Assembly: GCA_020465985.1 (NCBI GenBank)
Contig: JAANYP010004843.1
Location: 529,733 to 593,732 of the forward strand
Source of the DNA: Centrapalus pauciflorus
Taxonomy: Eukaryota > Streptophyta > Magnoliopsida > Asterales > Asteraceae
Direction: 5' to 3'
Length of the DNA: 64,000 nt
The notes below the pieces were generated by a model, which was not told the DNA's origin, made no database searches, and saw nothing but the letters and a program-made list of their open reading frames with translations. The translations under genes and the position numbers were made by a program. Positions 36,601 through 49,835 of this stretch are shown one piece after another (the stretch's first letter is position 1; the number at the start of each line of letters is the position of its first letter).

Positions 36601-37952
36601 GCAAAAGGAAGCTCAACCAAGAAATAGGCTGTACATAATTACATTATCAGTTAGCTTAAGCTCAAAAAATCAAAATGCACCCACACTAAGATGAGAGGCT
36701 AACATCTCATCTAGTTTTATATTTTAGAATGAAATGGATTTCTCATGAAGACATGGGCAGTTCTTTTAACAGGATCATCATATGAAAATGAATAAACAAC
36801 CAGTATATATCTTCAAAATAAATAAGTTTGAAATTTGAAAAGATGCATGACAATATCCTAGCTTAGGTTAGGTATAAGCAATTGGGCAAATAGGCAATTC
36901 ATCACAAGATCAAACCATCATGTTGCAACCATATCAGTTTTCAGAAAGCCTCAAATGAATAACAAGTGTTATTTGTAAAATGTTGTTCATGATCACCTGA
37001 TTTGTTAGTAGTACTAATAGTAAAACATGTAAAATGTGAACTAGTTAGCCCAAATGATTGCCAACGTAATAATATAACTAAGACATAGAATTGGAAGTGT
37101 AAAACTTTAGAACTTTAATAAACTATTAAACCGTAATCAAGTATTCTGAATAGCATAGAGCTATTATATTTGTAAAGAAACCATCTACTCGGACTTGTAT
37201 ATCTCTAATGTTCTATGAGTAATGATACATGATAACCATCTACTTCGCATGATGACAGATAATTTGAGGTTTATTAAGTTGTATTGTTGCATGATCAAAC
37301 TTCAAACACCATAATGATAGACGCATTGTAATCATCTACTTCGTAAACAAAGATCTCCATACATAGGGTTAAAAAGGTGCTTTTCATCATCCAGAGTCCA
37401 GACTATGATCCAGAACACTTAACCAGGAAAACAGCATATAGTTTTACCATACAGGTCTTTAGTTTCTTGGTTAATACCAAGATTAACACCAAAAAATATA
37501 TATTTAGGAATAAAATTACCCCGCCTCGAACAGATTTTCCCTGTTCTGAACTCTGATGCGAATCGTCGGACTGCTTCCCCTGATCAGAGTGAGAATCTGA
37601 CGCCGTTCCTTTTAATGCCGGATCAGCTTGAGTATTAGCAGTACCAGCAGCCGCATTAGCATTAGTAGATAGAAACCTAGGGAGCTTTATAAATGATCCT
37701 ATCTCCTGAGAATTTAACAGACATTAACATAAATCATTTTTTTTGAAAGGCGAGTAAGAGTCCTCACACACATAATTATAGAACTGTTCAATACATATAG
37801 GAGAGAGGACGAACCGATTGAGGGAGATGTCGTTGAAGAGGTGGTTTAGGAATCTCATTTGAGAGTTGAAGTGCAGGACGAGATGACGTGTAAGAGGAGA
37901 AGAGTCGGTATGTGCGACGGAGATAACCGGTTTTGGATAGCACGGCGGCCAT
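33677..37952 (-). CDS. HCC1: SCO1-family copper chaperone, mitochondrial (HCC1-like)
   Basis: SCO1 proteins deliver copper to the CuA site of cytochrome c oxidase subunit II at the inner mitochondrial membrane. Seven exons join in frame to 322 aa: 37815-37952, 37520-37705, 36538-36628, 34838-35050, 34402-34491, 34172-34304 and 33677-33794. The N-terminus is rich in Arg and Ser, as in a mitochondrial presequence. One membrane span, PISWLSFLLLVATGAGVIFY, lies at about 109-128. The thioredoxin-like domain carries the copper-binding CPDIC with Cys191 and Cys195 and the distal His280 in VDHSIIM. All three ligands are present, as in HCC1 and unlike plant HCC2, which lacks the Cys pair. ISVDPERDT and HPTLIGLTG are further family blocks. 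The next upstream in-frame codons contain no ATG, which supports the start. Confidence 0.96.
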
Positions 37953-38149
37953 TAGTGGCGATGGTGAAGCGGCGTCGCGGCGGCTGTGTTACCGAGTTTA
38001 TGCGGTCTTGTAAATCAGCAGCTGGAAAAGTACGTAAGTACGTTACTTACAAGAATCGTCCCTCATCTTTTGCTAATTATAGTTTTTTTCTTTCAAGACA
38101 ATAAGACACAGAGAATGCCCCTTTTACATGAGTTCATAAATTTCTATGA

Positions 38150-38422
38150 ATTGAATTGTATTCTATGTAAAAAATAAATTTTAATTTTTTATTTATATAT
38201 AAAAATCTTAAAATAAAAAGTTTTAAAAAGATGAGACACGATAAATATTATTCATACATATTTAAAAACAGAAATTTTTTAATTATCCTTATTAACAAAC
38301 GATAATATTATTTTCGTATTTAAAAATAAAAATAAACACTTTTGTATGTAATTGACGTTTTGTGTAGACTTTTAAAACATTTATTTATAAAAAATCCACG
38401 TGATACGTGGGTTAATAACTAG
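38150..38422 (+). mobile_element. Helitron-like 3' end; 5' end unclear
   Basis: The hairpin CCACGTGATACGTGG (38396-38410) is followed by GTTAATAACTAG, with CTAG at 38419-38422 and then T. This is a standard Helitron terminus. The 5' boundary given is a guess inside AT-rich sequence just upstream of HCC1. Confidence 0.5.
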
Positions 38423-38449
38423 TTTTATCATTAAAATAATTATAACCAT

Positions 38450-38700
38450 CCGGGTTGGGTTTAGCCCATCTAGTATGAGGGGTAATATGCAAGTGAGAGG
38501 TTACGGATTCGATTCTCGACGAAGGCAAGTTTGAATTTAGATGGTGAAAGTAAGTTCTGAAGTTTTCATTTGTGGCAAAAGGATAGTTTAGAAGTAGAAG
38601 TAGGTTAGTTTATGTATGTTTTTTAGTGATACATAAAGATGAATATTATGAGAAATTTAATGAGATAAATAGATAAAATAGATAAAAAGGAAAAAGTTGA
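38450..38700 (+). repeat. Possible tRNA-derived SINE remnant
   Basis: GGTTTAGCCCATCTAGTATG resembles a pol III A box, and GGATTCGATTCTCG, about 35 bp downstream, resembles a B box. The GAGAGGTTACGGATTCGATT context is typical of plant SINE heads. No clear 3' tail or target duplication was found, so this is weak. Confidence 0.25.
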
Positions 38701-39788
38701 TGTGATGCTAATATAATGCTAAGGTAATTAGTGACATAGAAAAATAAGAAGATCTGTCATCCCATCCGACGGTAATGAAGTTTCATAAGGTTTTCACCTT
38801 ATTTGATCAAACATTGAAGAAATATCGATGAACCTTCAAAAACTTTAAAAGACTAAATAACTTTGTGATAGTTTTTTTTTTTGCAACTTCAACCCCTATA
38901 TTAGTTAAAGTGTACAAAATATGAATTGTAGTAATGACCTATGCAACGGTGTCGGATTTTAATAATTCTTTTAGTAATATATCTAACATCCTTTGACAAC
39001 ACAATTTTCATAAAAGGATTACACGCCCCCTAATATCATGTTTTGACTTGCCAATGGAATTAAAGTCAAACTTTAAAACTTTTATAGAATACTAGTATAC
39101 CACATAAATGATGACGGATTTTAGAATAATGACATCAAGATGAAATAAGAGTTTACCTGAAAATGACAAATGCTACATAAAACCCTGTTACATACTATCA
39201 TCGTCAACAGTATATCATAATTTCTCTTTCTATCTTTTTCATCTTCTATAACACTCAAACTATAAAAATAGTCAATTTTCTAGTATCACTATAAAATACA
39301 CTCACAAAATTCCTAAAAGATATTGTGAGAGAGTTTCCACCCCTCAAATGACATCCTCCTCGCTCTATTTGCACCATTTGAGCGGTACAGCTAGAAGGGC
39401 CGAAAAGGTTATGTGCCCTGCGTGCGCCAACATATTTGGTACTCTGCGACAACACACGTGTCACTTTCCTCTTACTCTAATGGTTTTATTGGGTTACTCC
39501 TTTGAAACTTATTTATCAAAGGTAAAATGAATATGAAAGAAAAAAAATACATGAATTAAAATGATAGTGACTAAATTAAGGAATATATAAAAATTAGATT
39601 GCTTCTCATATAAACCCTATATATAATCAATAGTAGTCATGATACGCCACCATATGGGTGGGTTGCCTTGTTTCTATATCACAAATAAAGTAGCAAAATT
39701 AAGTCCTATAATGAAGCATTACTTGAATAAATGACATTTGTCAGGATTAAGTTTTATATGTATTAATGATATATATTTTTTGTGTTGG
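38701..39788. other. Intergenic, no gene seen
   Basis: Nothing recognisable; short ORFs around 39255-39530 on both strands overlap each other and lack domains. Confidence 0.4.
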
Positions 39789-39793
39789 ATAAA

Positions 39794-41603
39794 TGTAACA
39801 CCCTTTCCGATCCCGGAAATGCCACGTCAACATAATATCATAAGTGACAATAACGCAACGGATCTATAACACACATGTCGTAGGATAATGCACATTACGG
39901 CTAATCAAACATAATGGCATACGATTACATTTCATGATCCCATAATAACAAACATATCATCCCGATCATTACATACACAATTCCCAAAACAACTATTACA
40001 AACTGTTCTATACAAGATACGGAACTATCACAAATCTTCGAACAACCCCGAATCTATCTCGGCTCTACCTCGGCTGCGGCTGAGGTCCTTTCTGATTCCC
40101 TGAACATGTTAGACTCGAATACATGAGCTATAAAGCCCGTGAGCACGCGAGGGTTGACACTGCACATAAGCACATAACACACAATCCCTGTCCCTGTCCC
40201 TGTCCCGATAACCCAACACACATCTCAGGTATATAGGCACAAGTATGAGATCAGAGTACACATAGCCCTGTGGGGATCCCTCCCCGGTGGACACATCGCA
40301 CACAGCAATGGTCAGTAATACCCTGTAGCACGGAAGCTACCCGGCTACAGGCCCTGCCGTATATATACGCCCCAAGGACTATAAGGGACAGTCAACCCGC
40401 GCGATTCCCCTTCGCGACTTACCGTCCGTATGGAACTCATCACGGACCCCTGGACCGATCGCACATCTCATACATAACACGTATAAGGATTAGAGTATAC
40501 CTGAGGTTCACGTCCCTGTCTCATATATGTAAACACGCACAAAATAGCAACACAGGTAAAATCGTAAAGACGGCGCGCGTTTAGAAAAGTCTCGAGTACT
40601 CACCTGACTGATTTCCCGAAGTCTGGCCTCCCTGATCAAACCCGGCTCGAGATCCGCTAGTCCCTGTAACATATAGATATCCCAATGCTCAAACATAGTT
40701 CGAATAACATCAATCACATAATCACAAAGACCCGAATTCAATTCGACCCGACAACCCCCACAAAATCGAAACCCGATTAATATCCGAAACTCGATCCAAA
40801 CTCGACTCAAAGCAATCCCAAACAAGATCTTAACCCCAACAAAACACAACCCGAGCAATCCCGAAGGAAACCCGACACAATTTGACCCAAACCCATTTCA
40901 CAAGACTAAACTCGGATTTTCACTGCAGGCAGTTAGTCGCGCCGCGGACCCCCTGGTCGTCGCGCCGCGACACCGCGAAACCCTGTACCCTGCTCTGCGA
41001 TTTTCAGCTTCAACTAGGAGTATACAACTCCTTCCAAACACGAATTCAGTCACAATTAAGCATATAAAACCATACATAACTGCCCTTTATGAACTTTCTG
41101 ACCAATTCCCAACTCATTACAACATATGATGCAAAACTAGAAACCAATTCATGAGAATCTTACCTCTTAAGCTTAAGAACACACACAAGGAGATGATGAA
41201 GATCAATTCAAGGATTTCACACCCAGATTGGAGCTTGGAATTGGCTTCTTGCTGGAGCTTTCTCACACAAAACACACACAAACACACTTTAGGTCTCACA
41301 CAAGGATAAGGGTAAGTGAAGATAGACTCAAACATATATGCACGTCTCTATCTCAATCGGTCCCGAACCCAATAACCCGAACCCGATATCATATTTTCAC
41401 TATTAATGCCCAATTAACCTATTTAATCCTGTGATCCCAAAAACATAATCCGTTCATTAAAATTATAACCCGATGACACGCAAGCCCCAATCCCGACACG
41501 TATCAATCCACGAAACGGGATATAATTGGACCAACCCAATATTAATAAATTATTTATCCACTAAAATAATTCCACGTACCAGGTCAAATTAACGGATGTT
41601 ACA
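39794..41603. mobile_element. Solo LTR of a retrotransposon (1.81 kb)
   Basis: The unit begins TGTAACACCC and ends GGATGTTACA (TG..CA, with a 7-bp TGTAACA/TGTTACA terminal inverted repeat). It is flanked by the 5-bp duplication ATAAA at 39789-39793 and 41604-41608. No gag, pol, primer-binding site or second LTR is present, so it is a solo LTR left by recombination. It is GC-richer than its surroundings and holds a TATATATACG box near 40360 and a CCTGTC hexamer run near 40186. TGTAACACC-type LTRs are common among plant Ty3 (Tekay-like) elements; the orientation is not decided. ORFs in it are not retroelement proteins. Confidence 0.85.
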
Positions 41604-41608
41604 ATAAA

Positions 41609-42470
41609 TATTTATACTATGGTCCAATCATTTTTTAGGTTCGGGCAAAAACTTACAAGGGGTCGTACAAAAATGTATGTATATTTTTAAATAAGTGAAA
41701 TTCAAGTAAAAATAATAAATTAACAACAAAAATTTATAATTATATGATGTTAAAACTAAAAACTTTGCAATTCAATAACCTTATTTAATTGTTAATAGAC
41801 CTAAATATATAATAAGTATTTTGAGAATGGATCCATATAATTAATGGGTACTAGGCGGTTGCCCGTGTTGATCTTGCTCCGGATCGACCACGTATACAAC
41901 AACAATTTGAATTGGATAGGTAGATACCTATCATATTATAAAATTTATAAATGCTATATATGATATTGAAATGTTAGATTGTGTATATGTATAATATTGT
42001 AAAGTTCAAAAACGATGGTACATAAAATTCTTTATATATATGAAAATATAAACATGCGTCTATTCTATAAATTCTATTAGAAATATAAAAATCTGTCACT
42101 TGTCATTCATTTATTTAATTTGACATTATTTTCTCAAATTGTCGTGTAATTTACTAAAACAACTAATAATATTAAATCAAATCAAATTAAATCCAATTCA
42201 ATCTATTAAAATCTAATCTAACAATTAACTAAATAAAATTTCATTAACTAAAATTTTAAAATTACTTTTATATATTTATAAGTACTTTGTTTTTCAAAAA
42301 TTTTTAAATCATACATGGATATTAACCTTGGAATGTAGTAGGCCCAATTAAAAATGGTAAATAATAGATTTTTTACATGATAGCAGAAAAAGTGTTATAG
42401 TTGTTGTCTTAAAAAAGAGAGAGATAAAATGAACCAATTGATTATAGATTAATTAAAGAGAATGAGAAAA
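41609..42470. other. Intergenic, Helitron-like terminus at 41851
   Basis: CTAGGCGGTTGCCCGTG at 41851 is, read on the minus strand, CACGGGCAACCGCCTAG, a hairpin-plus-CTAG Helitron 3' end preceded by A on the plus strand. The remainder, including AATCAAATTAAATCCAATTC text like other Helitrons here, is probably its body up to about 42300. The 5' end is uncertain. Confidence 0.4.
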
Positions 42471-42520
42471 GCATATTGATTGGATTTTAGTTTGAGAGAT
42501 AGATCGAGAGGGAGAGAGAA

Positions 42521-45010
42521 ATGGCGACAGAAGGAGCTTCCGAGCAATCGTTATGGCAAGGCTTCAAAGATTTTTGGAGCGATAGATTCAAGATCTTGGA
42601 CAGTTATCACCCTTACATCCGCCGCCAAACCCCCCTTCCGTCATGGTCCGCTTCCGATGTTGAAGAATTCATCGCTTCCGATCCTGTTCATGGTCCCGTC
42701 GTATGATCATTCCTCCCTGTCTCTAATGCCTTTTTCTATCATTTATATGGATTCATTATTCTGTTTATGATATCTTAATGGGTTATTAGGTTTATTTTAA
42801 GACGAATGTATGACTCCGATACAATTGAATTGACCTTCATGCGATGCATGGTTATTCGTTTTAAAAAAATCCTCTTGAATTTTATGAAGGCTTAGCTAGG
42901 TTTTTGATTCGTTTGCGTACCTTTGGTCTTTATTTTATATATATATCTTAGGCGGAAATGATTTGTGTTTACTCAAAAGGTCACTCAAAAAAAATGTATA
43001 GCTCGTCGTTTGGTAACGATTGATTAGAATATCTCAAGGCGAATACTTGCAGTGTGTGATCCGAATTAAAATATAATATTAATTTGAAAATTATGAAGCC
43101 CTAGCTAGGTTTCTTATTCTTAGGGTTCTTTTGGTCTGTAGGTTTTCAAGTTAGGGGGAAAGTTTTAAGCATACTTGAGGAAACTTGGTTAAACGAAAAG
43201 AGATGTTCCTCCATTCTAAGTAGGATGTTCTTGGTTAGCTTATTAGTATTTAGAATCCATTAGTGTACCTTATTCAGGTCTGCAGGTAAGCATAAAATTT
43301 GGGCACGACTGTTGCATCATAAAACAGCAGTCCACAAATTATGAAACAATCGCCCGGTATGATCTAATGGGATTTCCGAAATATTTTGTCCAAATTCAAG
43401 CCAAATTAATTATAATGTGGTAAGGTACCATCACAAAATGATTAATATTTAAACCAACAGAAACTTGATCAAATTCCAGAATTTAATCAACCATCATCTC
43501 AAATTTGTTCTCATAGCAGCACCAAACTTGCTTAATCTGCGTCCTCGACATAATCATACAGCAGCTTCGCATTTGGTTACCTTTTGGATCCAGCAATTGC
43601 AAAGAACTGCAGTGTAACAGCAGTTGCCAGTAGAGAATGACATGACAAATGTTATCTTCTTAATTCCTTAGAATAAACTCGCAAAGTTCATATGATCCAA
43701 TCCCTTACATGTTGATTTTGACCTCTCAAACAGAAACGTCAGCTAACATGCTGTAGCACCCTCAAAAAGTCTGCTGTTGTCACGTGATAATACAAACCGA
43801 TAAGTAGTTGCCTTAAATTAGTCATAAATCTGCAGCAAACCACTACTGCTGTCGAGGTCAAAATAAAAAGAAACAGAAACTAGCTGCTGACTGCTTTGTC
43901 CCAGGTCACAAGCCACTATTCAAATTTCTTCCTCTAAACTAACAGCCCCCATTTATTTTCCCATTTATACTACTAAATATATTGACCAACTAGTTTTAAC
44001 TACAAAGTGAAATTACCACAAATCCACAATAGCCTCCTAACTTAATTTGTATCTACTCTTCTTATCTAGCGGAGAAACCTGCTATCTCTGTTGAAAGTGA
44101 TAATCGACCTTATTAAACATTTGTGCTCCATCTTTTCATCGGCTAAATGATTAGCATACTTGTCTGTGGATACTATTTTCATATTTTAATAAAATTTCTG
44201 GAATGACTGTTTTATATACAGCTCAAAACAACCCGTGATGCTGTGAAGTTTTTGGCTGTTGGAGGCATAGTTGGAGCTGTGTCCACTGCTGCCTTTGCTT
44301 GGAAATATTCGAAAAGTCCCCATGGTAGGCGCTCCCCATCTATATGTTATTCACTTATTCTGCTCTGCTTTTCTGATTCATCGTAGGAGGTTCTCCCCTG
44401 TCATATAATCTATTCTGTTTTAATATACATATGCACTGAAATATCCAAATCTTTTCATTCTTTTGTTCTATTGCACATTTGCACACAAGCTGCTAGACTT
44501 TGATACCTAAAAAGTAAAAAAACCTATGTCTAGAACTGTGATGGAGATACCTAAAATGATTACTTTTTAACTCATATTGTTTTATTAGTGTTGGAGAAGA
44601 AAATATATTTTTGAGATAAAAACAAGTGATTTTGGACAAACGGTGCTAAGTACTAGTGTAAAATTTCATTTTAAGTTTATATATTTTGGGAAGTGGGTTG
44701 TTTGTAGATTCAGGGAGGTTTTTGGTTTCGATCATTCATTTCATGGATATTCATTTTTAGTTTACAGTGAACAACTAGATAAATTCAGTCTAGAAGGAGC
44801 AAAATAATTACAAAAAAGATGGCTTAAGTTACTTACTATATACTGGCATATGCAGGGGCTGCATTGTCGTTGGGAGCAGGAGCAGTGTTTGGGATGAGTT
44901 TTGGGCAAGAAATTGCAAATCATTCTCTTCAACTATACAGGTTAGACACCATGGCTGCCCAGGTCAAGTTCATGGAATGGTGGCAGAAGAAGGCTGGAGG
45001 GCGGTTTTAA
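42521..45010 (+). CDS. SDH6: Succinate dehydrogenase subunit 6, mitochondrial
   Basis: SDH6 is a plant-specific small subunit of respiratory complex II in the inner mitochondrial membrane. Three exons, 42521-42700, 44222-44324 and 44856-45010, join in frame to 145 aa. This is close to the roughly 142-aa Arabidopsis protein as I remember it. The blocks LPSWSASDVEEFIASDPVHG, WKYSKSPHGAA, FGQEIANHSLQLY and DTMAAQVKFMEWW are the conserved family text. A hydrophobic span covers about residues 70-88 and another about 95-110. The start follows a GAGA-rich leader. Intron 1 is 1.5 kb. The exact molecular role of SDH6 in complex II is not well defined. Confidence 0.94.
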
Positions 45011-47237
45011 TATTTTGTGGCTTTTTGTCTCCTAAATAAACAAGGTAGCTTGCATGTTTTGAATTTTCAGTGTTGGTTTTTGGATCCCAGAATTGACATA
45101 AAATGCAGTGCCATTTGTTCTTCCTTATAACATGCTCCGCGATGCTGTTAAGCTAATGCATACCCGTCGTAGAATGTTTCACACCTGTACTGCTTTCTAA
45201 CTGAATGATATTTGTTTGAATTTCTACATTTGTAGCTTTGGAGATTGTCATATTAATTTGAGTCGCTGATCATGAACACCAACCTCAATTTGATTATTCT
45301 TCTACATACTGTTGACATAAACACTCTGAATAATCAACTATAAATCTTTTGAAAAAATTGTGTTTACAAACCATGTAATAAGCACATGCTTGAGCTTCAG
45401 ACCCCTTAGTGGAATCATGATATGTAAAAATTGTGAAAACTCACTTAGTTGGAACTAAGATTGATGTTAATATAAGGTGTTAATCCTCCTCTTCAAGCTG
45501 CACAGACACCTCAGGCCCGGAAACAATGTAAATCTTGATCAGGTAAACTGGTAAAGAGTGTTGGGTCCTGCGAGTAATTAGACATTTGATCTAGGCCTAG
45601 CGTCACTTCACCATCCGCTGCAAGGCTTCAAGCATAGATCAATGTGTGATTTATACGGTTTCAAGCTTTTTGATCAGCCATCAACAAGAAGATCCATTGA
45701 TTTATACAATCAAGCTTGAGTTTACCTACATCTGGAAACTGACATAAGCAATCGTTTTTGAAGAATACAGAAGCAAATTACATATCTGGAATTATGGATA
45801 ACGACTCGAAGTTTGAAAATTGGATGATTGATAATGTTGTAACATTAATTTTGACACACAAGAATGATGTCATTTATATCATTTAAATATTTGATTAAAA
45901 TAAGATTGTTTGGTACAGTAAAATATAAAAAAGAACACCGATTATATTATCAAAATTCATTTTATTTTATAATAATTAAAATGATTGAAAGAAAATAATT
46001 TTTTTTTTTCATTTTTTATACGAAGAACATGAAGTGTGAGGATGAAAAATTAAACTTATAAACTTAAATGATTTTGATTTTTTTATTTTAATCGTACAAA
46101 ACGTGTAAATTTTTATTTTTTTACATGACTCATCAAAAGAAAACAAATATTTTATAGTTTTTCTTTCTTTTTTTATTTAAATTAATATATAATCATAACT
46201 TTATTGTTTAAAAATTTTTATAAATCTAAATAATTTCATTATACCAGGCATCATAAGCACTTAATGAGAGATCTATGTCAAATATGGAACAGCTGGTTAC
46301 AATTGAACTTAACGTCAAACGTGAATGATTTATATTTTATTTGTTTTTTTATAACAGAATGCATACTCATTTAAGTCTACTTTAAAAAACATATTTTTGT
46401 TCATAACAAAACTCGAACACTTGACATCGCTAGGCTAGAAACTTTGGCTAATGAATTATATTTTATAGTTTTTTTTAACAAAGATTGATAGTTTATAGTA
46501 AGGTCCGAGCATCCTAAATAAAAATCCGAAAACCCAATTCGAAGCTAGGGGTGGTAATTCCGGCCCATTAAAGCAAACGGGTCAAAACGGTTGACGGCCA
46601 AAAGTCATAAACTTTACATAACTTTGAATTTTTTTTCATAAAATAATTTGTTTAATACACCGTTTTATAATTTCATTTTTTCTAAAAAACTATGTACATT
46701 TACTACGAGTCAATTTAATCGTACCGCCCGTTGTGTCAAAATTGTCACTCATGGGTTCAAATTCGGATAATGAAATTCCAAATTTTCGGATATTCAGGTA
46801 TCCGAAAATTCAAAAGAATTTATTTTTTTTGTATTGGTTATTTACTTAATATTGAGTGTTAATTTTTATTCTAATGTATATTTTTAGTTATATGTTGATA
46901 TTACAGATTTATTAACTAATATTATATTTTAGTTTTTTTTAATTTTTTTAGTCGTGTTAAGTAAAATAATTCCAGATATATATAGTTTGTGATATATTTA
47001 CTTTTAATATGTCTTTAGATATATATAAATTTATATTTTAGATGATTAAATATTTGATTTGATTTTACATTTTTTTTTTTTGAATATTAGGTTAATCTGT
47101 CCAATTAGAGTTAAAAATCCGATTTTCTTTGTATTTGTGACCGGCCCGCTGTAAGGAGCCATCAGTCGGGTCAAATAATTTCCGATTATCGGCATCGTTT
47201 CGAGGGCAAAACACCACTCGTCTCTCCTCACGCATCA
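45011..47237. other. SDH6 3' flank and intergenic sequence
   Basis: No gene is supported. About 46540-46800 has CTAGGGGTGGTAATT and TTCGGATATTCAGGTATCCG words like the left side of a hAT-type MITE, but I found no matching right end. The rest is AT-rich. The 62-64 codon minus ORFs at 47046-47286 are antisense to the GRXS16 start. Confidence 0.4.
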
Positions 47238-49530
47238 ATGGCGGCGATGAACCTCTCATCACCCACTCACACCTCCTCCTCCCCATCTCTCCGGTTACTC
47301 TCTGCTTCTCGCACTTATATCAACGTCAACAACCTTTCCTTCTTCTCATTCCCTTCATCAGTTTCTCTCAAACACAATTACACAACCAAAAACCCTCCTC
47401 GCCATCTGTCCCTTGTCGTTTCTGCTCTTGGAAAGCTATCGGAGACGGAATTGGTCACCGTTCCTCCTGAATCCGACGCTGTTTCAACCCTATTCCCTCC
47501 AGCTTCCGGTGTTTACGCCGTTTATGACAAGGACGGCGATATGCAGTTTGTGGGGTTGTCTCGAAACATTCAGTCCAGCATTATTTATCACCAGAAATCA
47601 GTACCGGAGCTTTGTGCCTCCATTAAGGTACTTACTTCAGTTTACACAAACATAACGTTCTAAACACTGAATTTTAAATATACTTTGATACCAAATTTTA
47701 ACAAATTCGGCTACTTTAATATAATTGTGGAAATCGTGGGAATTACGTTTAACTCTTTGTTTTTATTAGTTGTTGAGTGTAATTGGCACTGCCCCTGATC
47801 GTCATTGAACTTTGAAGTTGCCAAATGTAAATTTATGCATAATCTTAGATGATGTTATTGCTGCAGCCATTATCTTTCAGTTCCAAGAGAATAGATGATT
47901 TTGACTTTTAAGATAATACCTGTAGATTTCATGAATTAAGTATCTCTGTCTTTCTATAGGTTGAACAACGAGGGTTCAGGATACAAACGAGGCTAGATTA
48001 GATGAAATTTGTGATTGAAAGATGATATCAAAATAGAAAGATGATATTCTAGACTCATGTAAGGTGTAGGGTGGAGGACCTTGATTTGATTCGCAACATA
48101 AAAAAACATTGGCCCGATGTTTACTGTGAACATGAACCTTGATATGGGTAAAGACACCACTAACAGTGGTGTAATTCAGTTTGATTTAAGGATTTACATA
48201 TTACTCGAGACACACTTGGTCCATATGCCTACAATAAGCCTGTTGTTTAAAAAAAGCTTCATAGATGTTGCTCTCGTGATTAGGCCTCCATGGGTTGGGC
48301 TGCAAACAAAACGTGCTTTTATCAAGTAACTTGAGCTCAGTCTTGGATCTCAAAAACCAAACTCGAATTACTTAACAAGCTGAGTTCTAGTTCTTCTTAT
48401 TGTGCTTTTTGAGTCTTATATATACCTATGGGCAACGAGTTGAGCTTTTATCGAGCAACTCGGCTCTAGCTATATTGAGTCAAGCTTTTATGGAGTTAGT
48501 GCTTGAGTCAAATGTCGAAACGGTAGCTCCATAAATGTAGTTTAGTTATTGAATATGATGTTTATAGATACACGACAAAATGAGTAGATCTGGTATTAGA
48601 AAGAATATTTACATTTTCACCTACATATTGTCAAATAAAATTAACAAATGCTCAGGCATCAGTGAGTCTTAGTACCTCCATTGGCTTTATAATCGCCTCT
48701 ACCCATTGCTCCATGAACCTGGGCGATCCTCATTTAATACAATATGTTATCCCCGGGCAGCAGTGAGCAGCACCCCTGTTTCTGGCCTTGTTGACCCTTA
48801 ATCTATTCCCTAAACTGCCCTGCCATTACGCCTAATTTTATCTATGCTATTTTCCATGGTTCATGTTCTTCCATTATAAATTCCTGTATTTCAGACTTGA
48901 CTTTTTGATCTATGAAGTTGTGCTATGGTGAAATTTATACTGTATGATCTTCTTTACAACATAGACGATGCTAAAAGCATCACATGTCTTCTGGATACTT
49001 GAATCACTGAAACATAATTTTGATAGGTTGGAGTGGTGGATAATCCTGATAGAACAGCATTAACTCAAGCATGGAAATCATGGATGGAAGAATACATAGC
49101 AGTCACCGGAAAAGTCCCACCTGGCAATGAGACTGGAAACACCACATGGGTCCGGCAAGCACCCAAGAAAAAAGCTGATCTACGGATAACACCAGGCCGA
49201 AATGTACGGCTAACAGTTCCTCTCGAGGAACTAATTGACCGTTTGGTTAAAGATAACAAGGTTGTGGCTTTCATCAAGGGATCAAGAAGTGCTCCACAAT
49301 GCGGGTTCTCTCAAAGGGTTGTTGGGATTCTGGACTCAGAAGGCGTGGATTACGAGAGTGTCGATGTGCTTGACGAAGAACATAACGGTGGATTGAGGGA
49401 GACGTTGAAACAGTATAGTAATTGGCCTACTTTTCCACAGGTGTATGTGAATGGTGAATTGGTAGGAGGGTGTGATATATTGTCTTCTATGCATGAGAAA
49501 GGTGAGCTTGCTGGTTTGTTTAAGCAGTAA
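47238..49530 (+). CDS. GRXS16: Monothiol glutaredoxin S16, chloroplastic
   Basis: This is a CGFS-type glutaredoxin of the plastid that binds [2Fe-2S] clusters and is thought to link redox state with an N-terminal GIY-YIG-like nuclease domain. Two exons, 47238-47627 and 49027-49530, join in frame to 297 aa, matching the family. The Ser-rich N-terminus is a plastid transit peptide. The nuclease-like region starts around SGVYAVYDKDGDMQFVGLSR. The glutaredoxin domain holds KGSRSAPQCGFS with Cys222, TFPQVYVNGELVGGCDI, and ends LFKQ. The active-site CGFS is intact. The intron is 1.4 kb. The gene converges on the metacaspase at 49836. Confidence 0.96.
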
Positions 49531-49835
49531 GCAAATGATACCTAATTTTTCCTAAAGAGTTATTAGTGCAGAAAGCCTACTTAATCATGTGTAATTTTAT
49601 TTTATTTGAAATATAAAGAGGAAATCAGCCTGATTTCAGTATTTGCCCTTTTTATACCATTTAATTTTCGATCGTCTACGAGTATAGTTAATATGTTTTA
49701 TATTACATTATCAGATTAATACAACTCGTTTAATTGAAGTATGGGTCCAAGATTAATGGTCTCTTTATTTCTTCTTGAACCAATTAGTAGAAAGACACAC
49801 GAATTAGAAACTTCAAATCTTGAAAAGAAATCTGA

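Noticed and set aside
38465..38505. Possible tRNA gene
   Set aside because: A and B box-like words are present, but no cloverleaf with acceptor and anticodon stems can be drawn; a SINE remnant is more likely.
40109..41434. Several ORFs of 61-116 codons
   Set aside because: They fall within the solo LTR, which normally has no coding function, and none resembles a retroelement protein.
48117..48329. Plus ORF of 70 codons
   Set aside because: Inside the GRXS16 intron with no recognisable domain; likely chance.
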